NCBI GenBank assembly: GCA_965217135.1
Contig: OZ244249.1
Location: forward strand, 3,348,001-3,412,000
DNA from: HXMU1420-2 sp017643305
GTDB taxonomy: Bacteria; Pseudomonadota; Alphaproteobacteria; Rhodobacterales; Rhodobacteraceae
DNA: 64,000 bases
Direction of reading: 5' to 3'
This document shows, one piece after another, positions 24,589-34,049 of the stretch; within the stretch, counting starts at the first letter, position 1; every line of letters begins with the position of its first letter. The notes beneath the pieces were generated by a model. That model was not told where the DNA came from. It saw nothing but the letters and a program-made list of their open reading frames with translations, and made no database searches. Made by a program: the position numbers and the translations under genes.

Positions 24589-25262
24589 GGAATCGGTTCT
24601 CCGGCCCAGTCAAAGAATTGGCCGGTCATCTCGGGCGTCAACCGGTCGATTACGGCCAACAGATGTGCGGCGGCCTGAGCCGGGCTGTGCTTGTCGTGGT
24701 TGGGGTAAGAGCTGGTAAAGGCCGTGTCGACCGTGCCCGGATGCAACGCCACCACGCAAGCCTGCTTGCGTTTGCGGGTTATTTCTATGGCCGCGCTGCG
24801 CACGATCTGGTTCGCGGCAGCCTTGGACGCCCGGTAGGAATACCATCCCCCTGCCCGGTTATCCGCAATTGAGCCGACCCGCGCCGTGATCACCGCGACA
24901 ACCGAGCGCTGGTTGAGATTGAGCAACCTGGAAACATGCCTCAAAACCAGAGCCGGGCCGATTGCATTGACGGCGAACATCTCGGCCATGCTGTCCGCTT
25001 CGATGGCAGTCAGTGATTTCTCAGGGGTCTTGCCCTGGGGCGCAAGGATACCCGTGGCGATCACGATCAGTTCGAATTTTTCCTCAATGCCAGCAAGGTG
25101 CCGTTCAACCGAGTTCGGATCGCTGATATCGAACCCATCGCCAGACCGTGACAGACCCCGGACGGATGCGCCGTCCTCGAGAAGCGTCGCCGACAGCGCT
25201 GCGCCGATCCCACCACTGTGCCCGATGACCAGGGCGTTTGAAACGCCTTGATTAGCGGTCAT
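24582..25262 (-). CDS. Short-chain dehydrogenase/reductase (C-factor-like)
   Basis: A 226-residue Rossmann-fold SDR. The cofactor loop is VIGHSGGIGAALSATL. The catalytic Tyr-x-x-x-Lys is in WYSYRASKAAANQI, with a Ser upstream (ITARVGSIADN). The C-terminal HPGTVDTAFTSSY is typical of C-factor-like SDRs. This SDR class is regularly found next to photolyase genes. The substrate is unknown. Confidence 0.87.
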   Translation of the reverse strand: MTANQGVSNALVIGHSGGIGAALSATLLEDGASVRGLSRSGDGFDISDPNSVERHLAGIEEKFELIVIATGILAPQGKTPEKSLTAIEADSMAEMFAVNAIGPALVLRHVSRLLNLNQRSVVAVITARVGSIADNRAGGWYSYRASKAAANQIVRSAAIEITRKRKQACVVALHPGTVDTAFTSSYPNHDKHSPAQAAAHLLAVIDRLTPEMTGQFFDWAGEPIPW

Positions 25263-25662
25263 TCCGCGACACTCCGATAATCATGTGAGGCCCCTATCGC
25301 GGCGCGGCTTACGATCCATTTCCAAATCCTGTTAATCTCGGATGCCCTTCGGGGCGTTGGATCAGGAGCTAGCCGCCGTTTTACCATAATCAATGGCTGG
25401 AGCGACTGCGCCGCAGGACCGTGCCCGGGGCGCAGTGCAATCCGCTTTTGGCGAGGCTGCAACAAATGTTGATCTGCCCAAGCCGGAATTGACCAAGTTG
25501 CAACCGAGTGAAGTGGGATCTTGCCCTCGAAAGATACGGCACAACATCACACACAACCTTGAGACGCTGAATACCCCTGTGCCAAGCAGCGACCGCTGAA
25601 AGCGATCAATGATAGCGTTTGGCCCGTTGCTGCATCCGGGAGCAGGCCAGGGCTTGGCCCGG
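25263..25662. other. Intergenic stretch, nothing recognised
   Basis: I see no frame with recognisable similarity on either strand, and no clear hairpin or operator. Confidence 0.4.
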
Positions 25663-26829
25663 TTACGAAAGTGGCATGGTTTGTTCCGCCATTTCCACAT
25701 ACCAACTGCAACCCATCGGAATGATCTGATCGTTGAAATCATAACCAGGGTTGTGCAGGTCGGCGCTGTCACCGTTGCCGATGAACAGATAGGCACCCGG
25801 GCGTTGGACCAGCATTTCTGAAAAATCCTCACCCGGCATAACCGGGTCAAAATCACGAAGCACATCGCCGCAAACCTTTTCGGCCGCCTTTGCAGCACGC
25901 GCGGCGGCTTCTGGGGTGTTGACCGTGGGAGGGACACGCAGGTTGTAGTCCAGTTGCACCTCGGCCCCGAAGGCCCGCGCGGTGAACTCAGCGATTTCCC
26001 TCAAACGCTTTTCAACCAAAGTGTTCACGTCGCGGTCGAAATACCGCACGGTCCCGCGCAGTTCGATTTTGTCCGGGATCACATTGTAGGTATTGCTGTC
26101 GCTGCGCAGACCGCAGGTGGACACGACCACGGTTTTCAGAGGGTCGATGTTCCGGGCTGCAATCGTCTGGATCGCTGTGATCACGTGCGCTGCGGCCACT
26201 GTGGTATCGACGGCTTTGTGGGGCAAGGCGGCGTGGCCACCCTGGCCTTTGATGATCAGATCGAAAAACGCGGTCGCGGCCATCTGCGGCCCATCACGAA
26301 CTGCAAATTGCCCTGCCGGAATTTTTGGCCAGTTATGCATGCCATACACTTCCTGAATACCCCAGCGGGTCAGGAGACCATCGTCCAGCATAGCGCGGGC
26401 GCCTCCGCTGCCCTCCTCAGCCGGCTGAAAAATCAACACCACCGTTCCGTCAAAATTTCGCGTCTCAGCCAGGTATTTCGCTGCGCCCAAAAGCATTGCG
26501 GTATGGCCATCGTGACCGCAGGCATGCATCACACCGGGATGCGTTGAGGCATGCGGCACATCATTCGTTTCCGGAATTGGCAGCGCGTCCATATCCGCAC
26601 GAAAACCTATTACCTTGCCTGACCCCTTAGCACGTCCTTGGATCACGCCGACAACCCCGGTTTGCCCGACGCCGGTGGTGACTTCGTCGCATCCGAAGTT
26701 GGAAAGGAGTTCCGCCACCTTTTCGGCTGTGCGATGTTCCTGAAAACGCAATTCAGGGTGGGCATGAAAATCACGCCGCCATTTGGTGATCTCATCATGC
26801 AGCTCGGCAAAGCGGTTGCGGGCGGGCAT
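25663..26829 (-). CDS. M20-family amidohydrolase (hippurate hydrolase/N-acyl amino acid deacylase type)
   Basis: A 388-residue metallohydrolase cleaving N-acyl or amidino amino acids. Metal-site residues are visible: HACGHDGHTAMLLGAA, FQPAEEGSGGARAMLDDGL (EE pair), YGMHNWP and PVMPGEDFSEM. The dimerisation domain lies between (FFDLIIKGQGGHAALPHK). The start at ATG 26829 follows CAGGAG; an upstream ATG at 26892 would add 21 unlikely residues. The AraC-type gene next to it may control it. Confidence 0.9.
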   Translation of the reverse strand: MPARNRFAELHDEITKWRRDFHAHPELRFQEHRTAEKVAELLSNFGCDEVTTGVGQTGVVGVIQGRAKGSGKVIGFRADMDALPIPETNDVPHASTHPGVMHACGHDGHTAMLLGAAKYLAETRNFDGTVVLIFQPAEEGSGGARAMLDDGLLTRWGIQEVYGMHNWPKIPAGQFAVRDGPQMAATAFFDLIIKGQGGHAALPHKAVDTTVAAAHVITAIQTIAARNIDPLKTVVVSTCGLRSDSNTYNVIPDKIELRGTVRYFDRDVNTLVEKRLREIAEFTARAFGAEVQLDYNLRVPPTVNTPEAAARAAKAAEKVCGDVLRDFDPVMPGEDFSEMLVQRPGAYLFIGNGDSADLHNPGYDFNDQIIPMGCSWYVEMAEQTMPLS

Positions 26830-26944
26830 TGGCAGCTCCTGTTTTGTCAGCGGGTCATCGGTACGGTGGCATGCCTCCGTCTGTAACCGCAACGAAAATA
26901 CGACCTGTGACGAGCCGACCTGCAGATGCGCCTTCGGAAGGCAT

Positions 26945-27952
26945 TCAAGATGTCTTCGCCCTGAATGCAGAAGGGGTCATCCCGGTCTGTGATTTGAAAA
27001 ACCGTGTGAAATGCGCCCTGTCGGCGTAACCCAGCTTCACGCCAATCTCCGCAGCGGTGTTTTCGCTGTTTTTCAGGAGATCCTGCGCAACATCGATCTT
27101 GAGCCGCTTGATTTCACGCGGAAGGGTGGTGTCATTGTGTTTCAATGCGCGGACCAGGCGGTCGGCTTGGATGCCCAGAATTTCGGCAACCGTTTCAGGG
27201 CTCAGATCGGGAGCATCTAACTTGTCCCGCAGGATAGAGCGCATAGCAGCCACCAGCGTGATCGCAGCCGACGGAACCTCAGTGGGAGGCGGGGATTGTT
27301 TGGTCACATCGCTCACAGCCCCAAACAGCCACTCAAAAGGAAAGCTCAGACGCATGCCCGGATCTTGGCTGAACCGGGTTTCGATTCCGGCATAGCCCGG
27401 CGGGATACAACCAATGTACCGGCTTTCCCATTTTACCACGCTCGGGTCCCAGGCAGCCCCCGTCACCGACTGCAAAAGCCGCACGTAGATCGCCGCGCCA
27501 AACCCGGTGTTCCGAATTGGCTCCAATGTCGGTTCCTGCAGCCGCGCAACACTGTAAACCGCCCTTTGCGGTTCGATCACCAGCCCATGCCGCACCGCGC
27601 TGGATTCCTGCGGAACCAGTTGCACGAAATTTGCCAGAAACTCGAACAATGTGCTGGCCGATTGCAGAGCAACTGCAAAAGGACGCCAGCCGTGCAGATC
27701 AAAGGCCTCGCCCACGCGCATTCCGAAATACCGGTCATCGGCAATCTCTGCAAAGCTCTCCAACAGACCAAAGATCAGTTCAGCGTGCACATAAACCGCT
27801 CTGTCGGTTACCTGATCGGGGCTAAGCCCAACCTGTTCCAACGCGGGCCGGGGATTCAAACCTCGGTCGTTCATGTAGGTCAGAAACTGGGCCAACAGCG
27901 CAAGCCGGATGAAGCCTTCCTTGTGCGGTTCAGGATTATTGGTCAGCGACAT
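26945..27952 (-). CDS. AraC-family transcriptional regulator
   Basis: A 335-residue regulator with an N-terminal Arabinose_bd-type domain, as in OruR/ArgR-like proteins (FLTYMNDRGLNPRPALEQVG, RYFGMRVGEAFDLHGWRPFA), and a C-terminal AraC helix-turn-helix (AAEIGVKLGYADRAHFTRFF, SQTGMTPSAFR). The start at 27952 follows GGAGG. It is divergent from the secreted amidohydrolase gene at 28102 (149 bp between starts), its likely target. The M20 gene downstream could be another. Confidence 0.87.
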   Translation of the reverse strand: MSLTNNPEPHKEGFIRLALLAQFLTYMNDRGLNPRPALEQVGLSPDQVTDRAVYVHAELIFGLLESFAEIADDRYFGMRVGEAFDLHGWRPFAVALQSASTLFEFLANFVQLVPQESSAVRHGLVIEPQRAVYSVARLQEPTLEPIRNTGFGAAIYVRLLQSVTGAAWDPSVVKWESRYIGCIPPGYAGIETRFSQDPGMRLSFPFEWLFGAVSDVTKQSPPPTEVPSAAITLVAAMRSILRDKLDAPDLSPETVAEILGIQADRLVRALKHNDTTLPREIKRLKIDVAQDLLKNSENTAAEIGVKLGYADRAHFTRFFKSQTGMTPSAFRAKTS

Positions 27953-28101
27953 CAGAACCTCCTGGCCGCATCGTAGCCTGGTTGGGGGATGACCGGTTGC
28001 CATTTTTTGCGGCAAGAAGCATTTTTTCGGCACAATACTGGCAACCAAAACCAGCAAATGCGCTGCTAGGTTTGGGGGGAATCGAATCAAGAGGCACCAC
28101 C

Positions 28102-29541
28102 ATGTCCTTTTCACCAAAGTCGGTTTTGTTTGCGACAGTTATCGCTCTCACCCCCCTCACCACCGCATTCGCGCAGGATGATGCACCGCCTCAGACCCTG
28201 TTCACGAACGTGCACGTTTTCGACGGGATAAATGAAGCCCGCATCGAAAATGCGCAGGTCCTGGTTGAAGGTAACCTGATCAAAGCAGTTTCGACCGAGG
28301 CGATTGATGCACCTGATGCTGAAGTTATTGATGGCGGCGGACGCACACTGACGCCGGGGTTCGTTGAACTTCACGCACATCTGATGCTGATGGGTCCGAC
28401 CCTGCCTGCAATGGAGGCCAACACCACCTGGGAAGATTTCGGCATCCACGGTGCGCGGATGGCGGAAATGTACCTCATGCAGGGGTTCACCACGGTACGT
28501 GACGCGGGCGGAGCAAACGGAGGGTTGCGGCGTGCCATCGAAGTCGGGCAACTCGTCGGCACCCGGTTCTTTCCGTCCGGAGCATTTATCGGCACGCGGG
28601 GCGGACATGCGGATTTCGCCAATTTCACGGCCCCGCCGGGTTCGGAAACCAATATGAGCCGCCTGAATATGGCGCAGGAAGTCAGCGGGGTGGATGACGT
28701 CTACAAATATGCCCGCAATAATTTCCGCATGGGGGCGACCCAGCTGAAATTCATGCAATCGGGTGGCGTCGTATCGGCATTTGACCCCTGGCAATTGCTG
28801 GCAGGGTCCCGGGAGGAGATCGAAGCGGCCGTGCAGGTGGCCAATGAATATGGCAGCTATGTCATGGCCCATTCCTATCGCAAGGAAGCGATCCTGAACG
28901 CGCTGGATGCCGGGGTCATGTCCATCGAACACGGCTTCGCCTTTGACTGCGAAATTGCTGAGGTCATGAATGAAAAAGGCGCCTACATCACGACCAACCT
29001 GACCGCGTTTGACCCTGGTCTTCTGGACATCCCGGCTGTGGCCAATGTTCCGGCCAGCCTGGCCAAAGCTAAATCGGCCTCGGCCACCTTTGCGGGCTAT
29101 CTGGACAACATGCGCGAATGCCCGGTGAAACGCGGGTTCCAGACAGACTGCGTGGGCAGCGTGGAAGCGTGGAAGCGTAGAAGCGTGGAAGCGTGGAAGC
29201 GTGGAAGCGTGGAAGCGTGGAACATTCAGATCGCCTATGAAAAGCACCTGAACAACGAATTCTTCGGTCCCTACACCTCCATGGTGGTCCTGACCTCGAC
29301 CGGGGGTGAGGTTGTGGCCTTGTCAGGTGACTTCATGAACCCGTTCACCGAAGGCAAGCTGGGCGTGATCGAAGAAGGCGCATATGCGGATATCCTGGTG
29401 ATTGACGGCAACCCTCTGGAGGATTTCTCGGTCACCGGCACAGGCGAAAAATGGTTTGATGCAGACCTGCGCCTGGATAGCCCCGAAACCATCCGGATCA
29501 TCATGAAGGACGGCGTGATTTACAAGAACACGCTGAACTGA
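28102..29541 (+). CDS. Secreted amidohydrolase-superfamily enzyme with internal repeat expansion
   Basis: A 479-residue exported metal-dependent hydrolase of the imidazolonepropionase/Xaa-Pro dipeptidase-like branch. The signal peptide is SVLFATVIALTPLTTAFA|QD. Metal ligands are in GFVELHAHLM, KFMQSGG (Lys), VMAHSYRKEA, SIEHGFAFD and FQTDCVGS (Asp where relatives have GTD/GSD). The C-terminal LGVIEEGAYADILVIDGNPL closes the barrel. After the Asp motif, residues SVEAWKRR/SVEAWKRG repeat because of an 8-bp tandem repeat. This adds about 16 residues close to the active site and may impair activity. The start is ATG 28102. Confidence 0.86.
   Translation: MSFSPKSVLFATVIALTPLTTAFAQDDAPPQTLFTNVHVFDGINEARIENAQVLVEGNLIKAVSTEAIDAPDAEVIDGGGRTLTPGFVELHAHLMLMGPTLPAMEANTTWEDFGIHGARMAEMYLMQGFTTVRDAGGANGGLRRAIEVGQLVGTRFFPSGAFIGTRGGHADFANFTAPPGSETNMSRLNMAQEVSGVDDVYKYARNNFRMGATQLKFMQSGGVVSAFDPWQLLAGSREEIEAAVQVANEYGSYVMAHSYRKEAILNALDAGVMSIEHGFAFDCEIAEVMNEKGAYITTNLTAFDPGLLDIPAVANVPASLAKAKSASATFAGYLDNMRECPVKRGFQTDCVGSVEAWKRRSVEAWKRGSVEAWNIQIAYEKHLNNEFFGPYTSMVVLTSTGGEVVALSGDFMNPFTEGKLGVIEEGAYADILVIDGNPLEDFSVTGTGEKWFDADLRLDSPETIRIIMKDGVIYKNTLN
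29158..29221 (+). repeat. Octanucleotide tandem repeat, 8 copies of AGCGTGGA
   Basis: Eight consecutive 8-bp units; the third is AGCGTAGA. Two units would encode the expected SVEAWN, so six extra units (48 bp) appear to have been gained by slippage. Eight is not a multiple of three, so gain or loss of one or two units would shift the frame. Confidence 0.93.
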
Positions 29542-29547
29542 GTGATC

Positions 29548-29582
29548 CGCGGGGCGGCTTTGCTACCTCGGGCCGTCCCGCG
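29548..29582. terminator. Hairpin downstream of the secreted amidohydrolase gene
   Basis: CGCGGGGCGGC and GCCGTCCCGCG can form a GC-rich stem with one G-T mismatch and a 13-base loop 7 bp after the stop. There is no T-tract, so termination is uncertain. Confidence 0.4.
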
Positions 29583-29640
29583 TCCCAACACGGGCTGATC
29601 ACTGCGTCGGACCCAACCCAACGTTAACAGGGAAACAGCT

Positions 29641-30402
29641 ATGCGTACCCTTGCCATCGCGGCATCGATCTTTCTGCTAGCCGGGCCGGTCTTGGCCGGA
29701 ACGCCGGTAGACTGGGTGGAACTGATCGATCAGTCCGCCCAGACTTACGAAGATCCCTACCGCGATCTCAGCTACGACCATCTTGAAGCGGTGGCGCTTG
29801 TTGCCAGCGCGCGAGACCAACTGTCCGACGGGACGCTGGATGCAGAGACCCGGTCACAGGTCGAAGCACGGCTCTCCAGGGCACAGGCCACGCTGGACGC
29901 GGCGGGCCTCGACGCCGACTGGCTGATCGACCAGCGCTGGGTTGTGGCCGAACAACGGGAACGCGCCGCCAGCGCGGGAAATCCGGCCTTTGACCAAACC
30001 AACGTGACACTGGCCGGCTACGCGATCCCCGCTCCGCCGGATGCGGATGGCACGCCCGCGGCATATCTGGTGCCGGAACGCGGCATGTGTTCCCACATGC
30101 CCCCACCGCACCCCAATCAGATGATCCGCCTGCGCATGCCGTCCGACTGGGCCCCCCGCATGATGCATGAACCACTGCAAGTGACCGGCCTGCTAACGAT
30201 TGCACCCACCAAACATCAGGTGATGGTGGTGGATGGCATGGTCCCGATGTGGGCGACTTTTGCGCTGCAGGTGGAGGAATTTACGACCCTCGGACGCGGG
30301 CAGGCGACCGTTGCGCCGGGATCAAATGCTTCGCCGCAATGGATGGCAGGTATCATAGCGCAGATGCGCGCCAATACGACAACCGGACCCGATGGAAACT
30401 AG
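29641..30402 (+). CDS. Secreted DUF3299 protein
   Basis: A 253-residue exported protein (signal LAIAASIFLLAGPVLAG). A helical region (residues 30-100) precedes a C-terminal domain with YLVPERGMCSHMPPPHPNQM. That matches the DUF3299 pattern (LLVPYxGACIHxPPPxxNQ), including its conserved Cys and His. Function unknown; family members are often near metal or porin genes. A ribosome-binding AGGGAAA lies before the ATG. Confidence 0.8.
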   Translation: MRTLAIAASIFLLAGPVLAGTPVDWVELIDQSAQTYEDPYRDLSYDHLEAVALVASARDQLSDGTLDAETRSQVEARLSRAQATLDAAGLDADWLIDQRWVVAEQRERAASAGNPAFDQTNVTLAGYAIPAPPDADGTPAAYLVPERGMCSHMPPPHPNQMIRLRMPSDWAPRMMHEPLQVTGLLTIAPTKHQVMVVDGMVPMWATFALQVEEFTTLGRGQATVAPGSNASPQWMAGIIAQMRANTTTGPDGN

Positions 30403-30466
30403 TGCGCCCGGACCAATGTCCACTTTCAGGACGCCAGCGACATGCCGGGCTACAAGTAAAATGGCG

Positions 30467-30650
30467 TCAGTGGTCTTGCGCGTCCAATCGAAACTGCGAC
30501 GGGCTGTGTCCGGTCCAGGACCGGAAGGCCCGTGCAAAATTCGATGGGTTAGTTTAGCCCAGTGTCCGTGCAACCTCGGTTATGGGTATTGCAGCGTCTC
30601 GCAACAACTCCTGCCCGAGGGTCAGGCGAACGGCGGCACGCAGGTCTGGG
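30467..30650 (-). pseudogene. AraC-family regulator, C-terminal helix-turn-helix remnant
   Basis: The minus strand reads DLRAAVRLTLGQELLRDAA, IPITEVARTLG, a TAA at 30554-30556 exactly where the conserved Tyr belongs, then TNPSNFARAFRSWTGHSPSQ, FRLDAQDH and a stop. This is unmistakably the DNA-binding end of an AraC-type regulator. The rest of the gene upstream (to about 30740) is eroded and overlaps the porin leader region. Confidence 0.82.
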
Positions 30651-30744
30651 AGGGGAAATCACCCGAACAGTTTCGCCGTAAATATCCAAAGTGGCTGCGC
30701 CTGCGTGAGGCACTGCAAAATGAGGTCTTCAGCAGGTGATTACG

Positions 30745-31956
30745 ATGCGAGCGATCTGGGGTGCGATTTTGGGGATCCGGCAGGCATTGGCCCTGCTGGC
30801 TTTGATTGGTGCAACCCAGAGCCTTGCACAGGACAGCGGACTGTCCGGGCCGTCCTCAACTGCTGCGGATCTGACGCCGGGCGACGGCCTGACCGACCCG
30901 CAATACCGCTCTGATTTCCCGAGAAAGGTGGCCCCGGGCTGGTACGCCTGGAAAGACGGGCTGGCAGAGCGCGGCTTCCGGTTCAATCTCGACTACCTGT
31001 CGCTCGGCCAAAACTCATCCTCCAATCTAGGCTTTGGGGACGCGGGCGGCGGAATCGCCAGGGTCTATGGCACCTGGCAGGCCACAGATCTGGGCTCGCT
31101 GACCTTCAAACTGGAACACCGCCACCGCTATGGCGCGGTGGCACCGCAGTTTCTGGGCCTCGACGGCAGCGCATTGGCGATCACCGGCACCGCGTTCAAC
31201 GACAGTGGGGCCATCCTGACCAACCTGTTCTGGACCCAGCGCGCCGCCAACGGCAACTGGACCTTGCAAATGGGCCAGATCGACGTGACCGACTTTCTGA
31301 ACATCTACGGTCTGGTCAGCCCTTATACCGCGTTCCAGAACCTGGCTTTCAACACCAACCCGACAATCAATGCGCCCAATGCCGGGCTGGGCATCGCCGG
31401 TGGTTTGAAACTGTCGGATAACTTCTACGTGGTGGGCAGCGTTGCCGACGCCAACGCTGACCCCAGCGCGCCGGATCTCGATGTGTTTCGCGACGGGAAC
31501 CTCTTTAAAAGCCTGGAAATCGGTTACACGTCTGGCTTTGACCGGATCTATTTTGACAACGTGCACCTGACGCTCTGGCACGCGGATGCCGCCAGCGATG
31601 GCAGCCGCGCCGAGGACTACGGCGCCTCGTTCTCTGCCGCCTGGTTCGTTGATAACGTGTGGATGCCGTTCTTCCGGGCCGGCTGATCCAAGAGCACAGC
31701 CGCGCTTTACAACCGCTCAGTCTCAGCCGGTTTGGGCTACTTCGCCCGCAATACCGACCTCGCCGGGATTGGTCTGAACTGGGCCGAAGCGCGCGGCATC
31801 GCTGGCAGCCAGGCAACGCTGGAGGCTTTCTACCGGTTCTCCATCTCTCCGGGTTTTCAGATCACCCCGTCGGTTCAGTTCATCGACAATCCGTTGCTAA
31901 ACCCGGGTCAATCCAGTGTCACGGTACTGGGTCTCAGGATGCGGGTGGTGTTCTAG
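30745..31956 (+). pseudogene. OprB-like outer-membrane porin with one in-frame TGA
   Basis: About 403 codons of a carbohydrate-selective-porin-like protein. The leader is QALALLALIGATQSLAQDS. Beta-strand segments follow (FRFNLDYLSLGQNSSSNLGF, GSLTFKLEHRHRYG, WTLQMGQIDVTDFLNIYGLV), with a late strand ending in RMRVVF, the terminal Phe expected of outer-membrane barrels. A TGA at 31684-31686 interrupts RAG-*-SKSTAALYNRSVS. The frame is open on both sides, and Trp would fit, so a single TGG to TGA change explains it. The truncated product would lack the last five or so strands. No downstream start is well placed. Confidence 0.85.
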
Positions 31957-32120
31957 GGTGATTTCCAGTTTGTGTGGGCGCGCGCACCACAAAATGACGG
32001 AACATTCCTTTGTAATAGCCCGATCAAATCAGTTTGCAGAATGCAACCGGTGACCTCCGTCGACAATCTACGCAACTGAAATCACCGGACAAGTAAGGGG
32101 CCTGCAACATTACTCGTTCC

Positions 32121-34049
32121 TCATCCCATGCCGCGCCAGGGAATGGTTTTCTTGATGATCAAGCGCATGATCAGGTCGAACACCAGTCCAAGGATGCCCA
32201 TGATCAGGATCGTCACCCAGATGAGTTCGTAATCTGACACGGTCCGGGCGATGTTCTCGATAAAGCCGACGCCTGTTGTGCCTGCCAGCATCTCTGCGGC
32301 CACAAGAGTGCCCCAGCAGACGCCCACCGCAATCCGGATGCCTGTCAAGATCTCAGGCAGCGCGTTGGGCAAGATCACGTTCCACATGATCTGGCGGTCT
32401 GACGCCCCCAGCGAATGCGACGCCCGGATCTTGGACAATTGGACCCCTGACGCGCCTGTCCGTGCAGAGATCACCATGATCGCAAATGCCACCATGAACA
32501 GCAGGAAGATCTTGCCATCATCCTGAATGCCGAAGATCGTCAAGATCAGCGGTGCCCAGGCCAGCGGTGGCACGGGCCGATAAAGCTCAATCAACGGATC
32601 AAAGAACGACTTGAAGAAGCGCGAAACGCCCATGAACAGCCCCAACGGCACACCGAGAAAGATCCCAAGCGCAAGCGCCACAAGAACCCGGAACAGTGAA
32701 TCCCAGATGTGCCCATCAAGCATCGGGACATAGCCAAGGTTCACATCCCCCTGGGCGAAGGCCAGAAGCTTGTCTTTGAAGTTCGGTGTGATCGTTCCAT
32801 CTGGCCCGTGGCTGGCGTATTCGCCAGGCCAAACATCAGCAATCCAGTCCGGTATGAAGAACGCCACGTAGCCAGACACAGGCAACCAGTCCCACCAAAG
32901 CAAAGGGAAACCACGGTATCCGCCGCCATTTTCCAGGTCAGGGTTGGCCAACCGCGCGAATGTGGCGACGACATCGGTGGGTTTTGGCAACCAGCGGGCG
33001 GAGCCTTGTTCGGTGCACTGCGTTTTGGATTTGACAATGCCCGCGCCAGGGAAAAATACCGCATCGACTGCGCGTAACCCGCCCTTGGCCCGGCTTGCCG
33101 CGCCATCAAGCCCGGCAATCGCTGTGTTGATGTCTTGCAGCGCGGCGGCCGGGAAAATCAGCCCGTCGTCCAGCCGTTTGAAGATCCGTTCAACAGCTTT
33201 GACGTAATCCACACGTTCTTCGGCAACTTTTTCGTCGAACGTCCCCGCTGCATTGATTGCCTTCAGGTCGTCAATTCGCGCTTTGATCTCCTCGATCAAC
33301 TGGTCGTTTTCCGGGAACCGGTTGCGAACCTTATTGAACGCGGAGGCAATCTCTGCAGCTTCGACCGAGGCGCTATCAAAGAGCATCCCCCGCGACGTGA
33401 TCGGCAGTATCGGAATTTCGGTGAACGTGGTGCCCCATGTGGGTTGCGCCAAAGCTTCTGCAGTAGGCGTCATGTCACCTGGGCCAGCGTCCAAAGTGAC
33501 GCTGAGGTCATCCAGCCGCGCGGCCAAACCCACCAGCTCATCCCGCGTTTCCTGCGCCATGTTTTCCGGGTTGGAGGAATTTGCGATCAGATCCCGAGTT
33601 TGATTTATGATCTCTTCCAGTTCGGCCTTTTCGGCGTCCGTGAATACGGTGCCGGGCAGTTTGCCCAGCAGATCATCCAACTGGGCCGAGTTTCGCGATG
33701 CGAGCAAGGTCGACTTGTAGTACCGAGATCCGATGGGAAGCGCGGCCTTGATCGGCGACACAGCTTCTTCAAGCTTGGCGCATTGGCACATCTCATTTGC
33801 AGCGTCTGGGAAATACGCACGCCCCAAGCCCCACGAGAAATAGAACCAGACCAACAATAGCGCAGAAACGCCGGTAACGGCCCAGTACCAGCCACCTTTT
33901 GTGCGGACCGGGTCGCCGAAGACTTCGTCATTGGCTGTGAGCCGGGCTTGCCTGCGCCCAACGACGATCGACCACACAAATGCGATGAATATCAGAATGA
34001 TCAGGACGGCGGCGATCGAGGCGCGGTTGTCGGACATCCATTCAAACAC
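32121..34049 (-). CDS. Taurine/sulfonate-type ABC permease with giant periplasmic insert
   Basis: A 642-residue protein, more than twice the usual 250-280. Two N-terminal helices (AAVLIILIFIAFVWSIVVG; YWAVTGVSALLLVWFYFSWG) flank a short loop. Residues about 85-390 are a soluble, helix-rich region (EKAELEEIINQTRDLIANSS, ETRDELVGLAARLDDLSVTL). A standard permease domain follows from about 400 (VPLGLFMGVSRFFKSFFDPL; the ATPase-coupling EAA-like loop SHSLGASDRQIMWNVILPNA). It overlaps the ATPase gene by 8 bp. Similar long permeases occur with TauA/TauB-like partners in roseobacters. The role of the insert is unknown. Confidence 0.84.
   Translation of the reverse strand: MFEWMSDNRASIAAVLIILIFIAFVWSIVVGRRQARLTANDEVFGDPVRTKGGWYWAVTGVSALLLVWFYFSWGLGRAYFPDAANEMCQCAKLEEAVSPIKAALPIGSRYYKSTLLASRNSAQLDDLLGKLPGTVFTDAEKAELEEIINQTRDLIANSSNPENMAQETRDELVGLAARLDDLSVTLDAGPGDMTPTAEALAQPTWGTTFTEIPILPITSRGMLFDSASVEAAEIASAFNKVRNRFPENDQLIEEIKARIDDLKAINAAGTFDEKVAEERVDYVKAVERIFKRLDDGLIFPAAALQDINTAIAGLDGAASRAKGGLRAVDAVFFPGAGIVKSKTQCTEQGSARWLPKPTDVVATFARLANPDLENGGGYRGFPLLWWDWLPVSGYVAFFIPDWIADVWPGEYASHGPDGTITPNFKDKLLAFAQGDVNLGYVPMLDGHIWDSLFRVLVALALGIFLGVPLGLFMGVSRFFKSFFDPLIELYRPVPPLAWAPLILTIFGIQDDGKIFLLFMVAFAIMVISARTGASGVQLSKIRASHSLGASDRQIMWNVILPNALPEILTGIRIAVGVCWGTLVAAEMLAGTTGVGFIENIARTVSDYELIWVTILIMGILGLVFDLIMRLIIKKTIPWRGMG

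Noticed and set aside
29158..29221. Direct repeats as a CRISPR-like array
   Set aside because: The units are 8 bp and contiguous without spacers, and lie inside a coding frame. They are a slippage tract.
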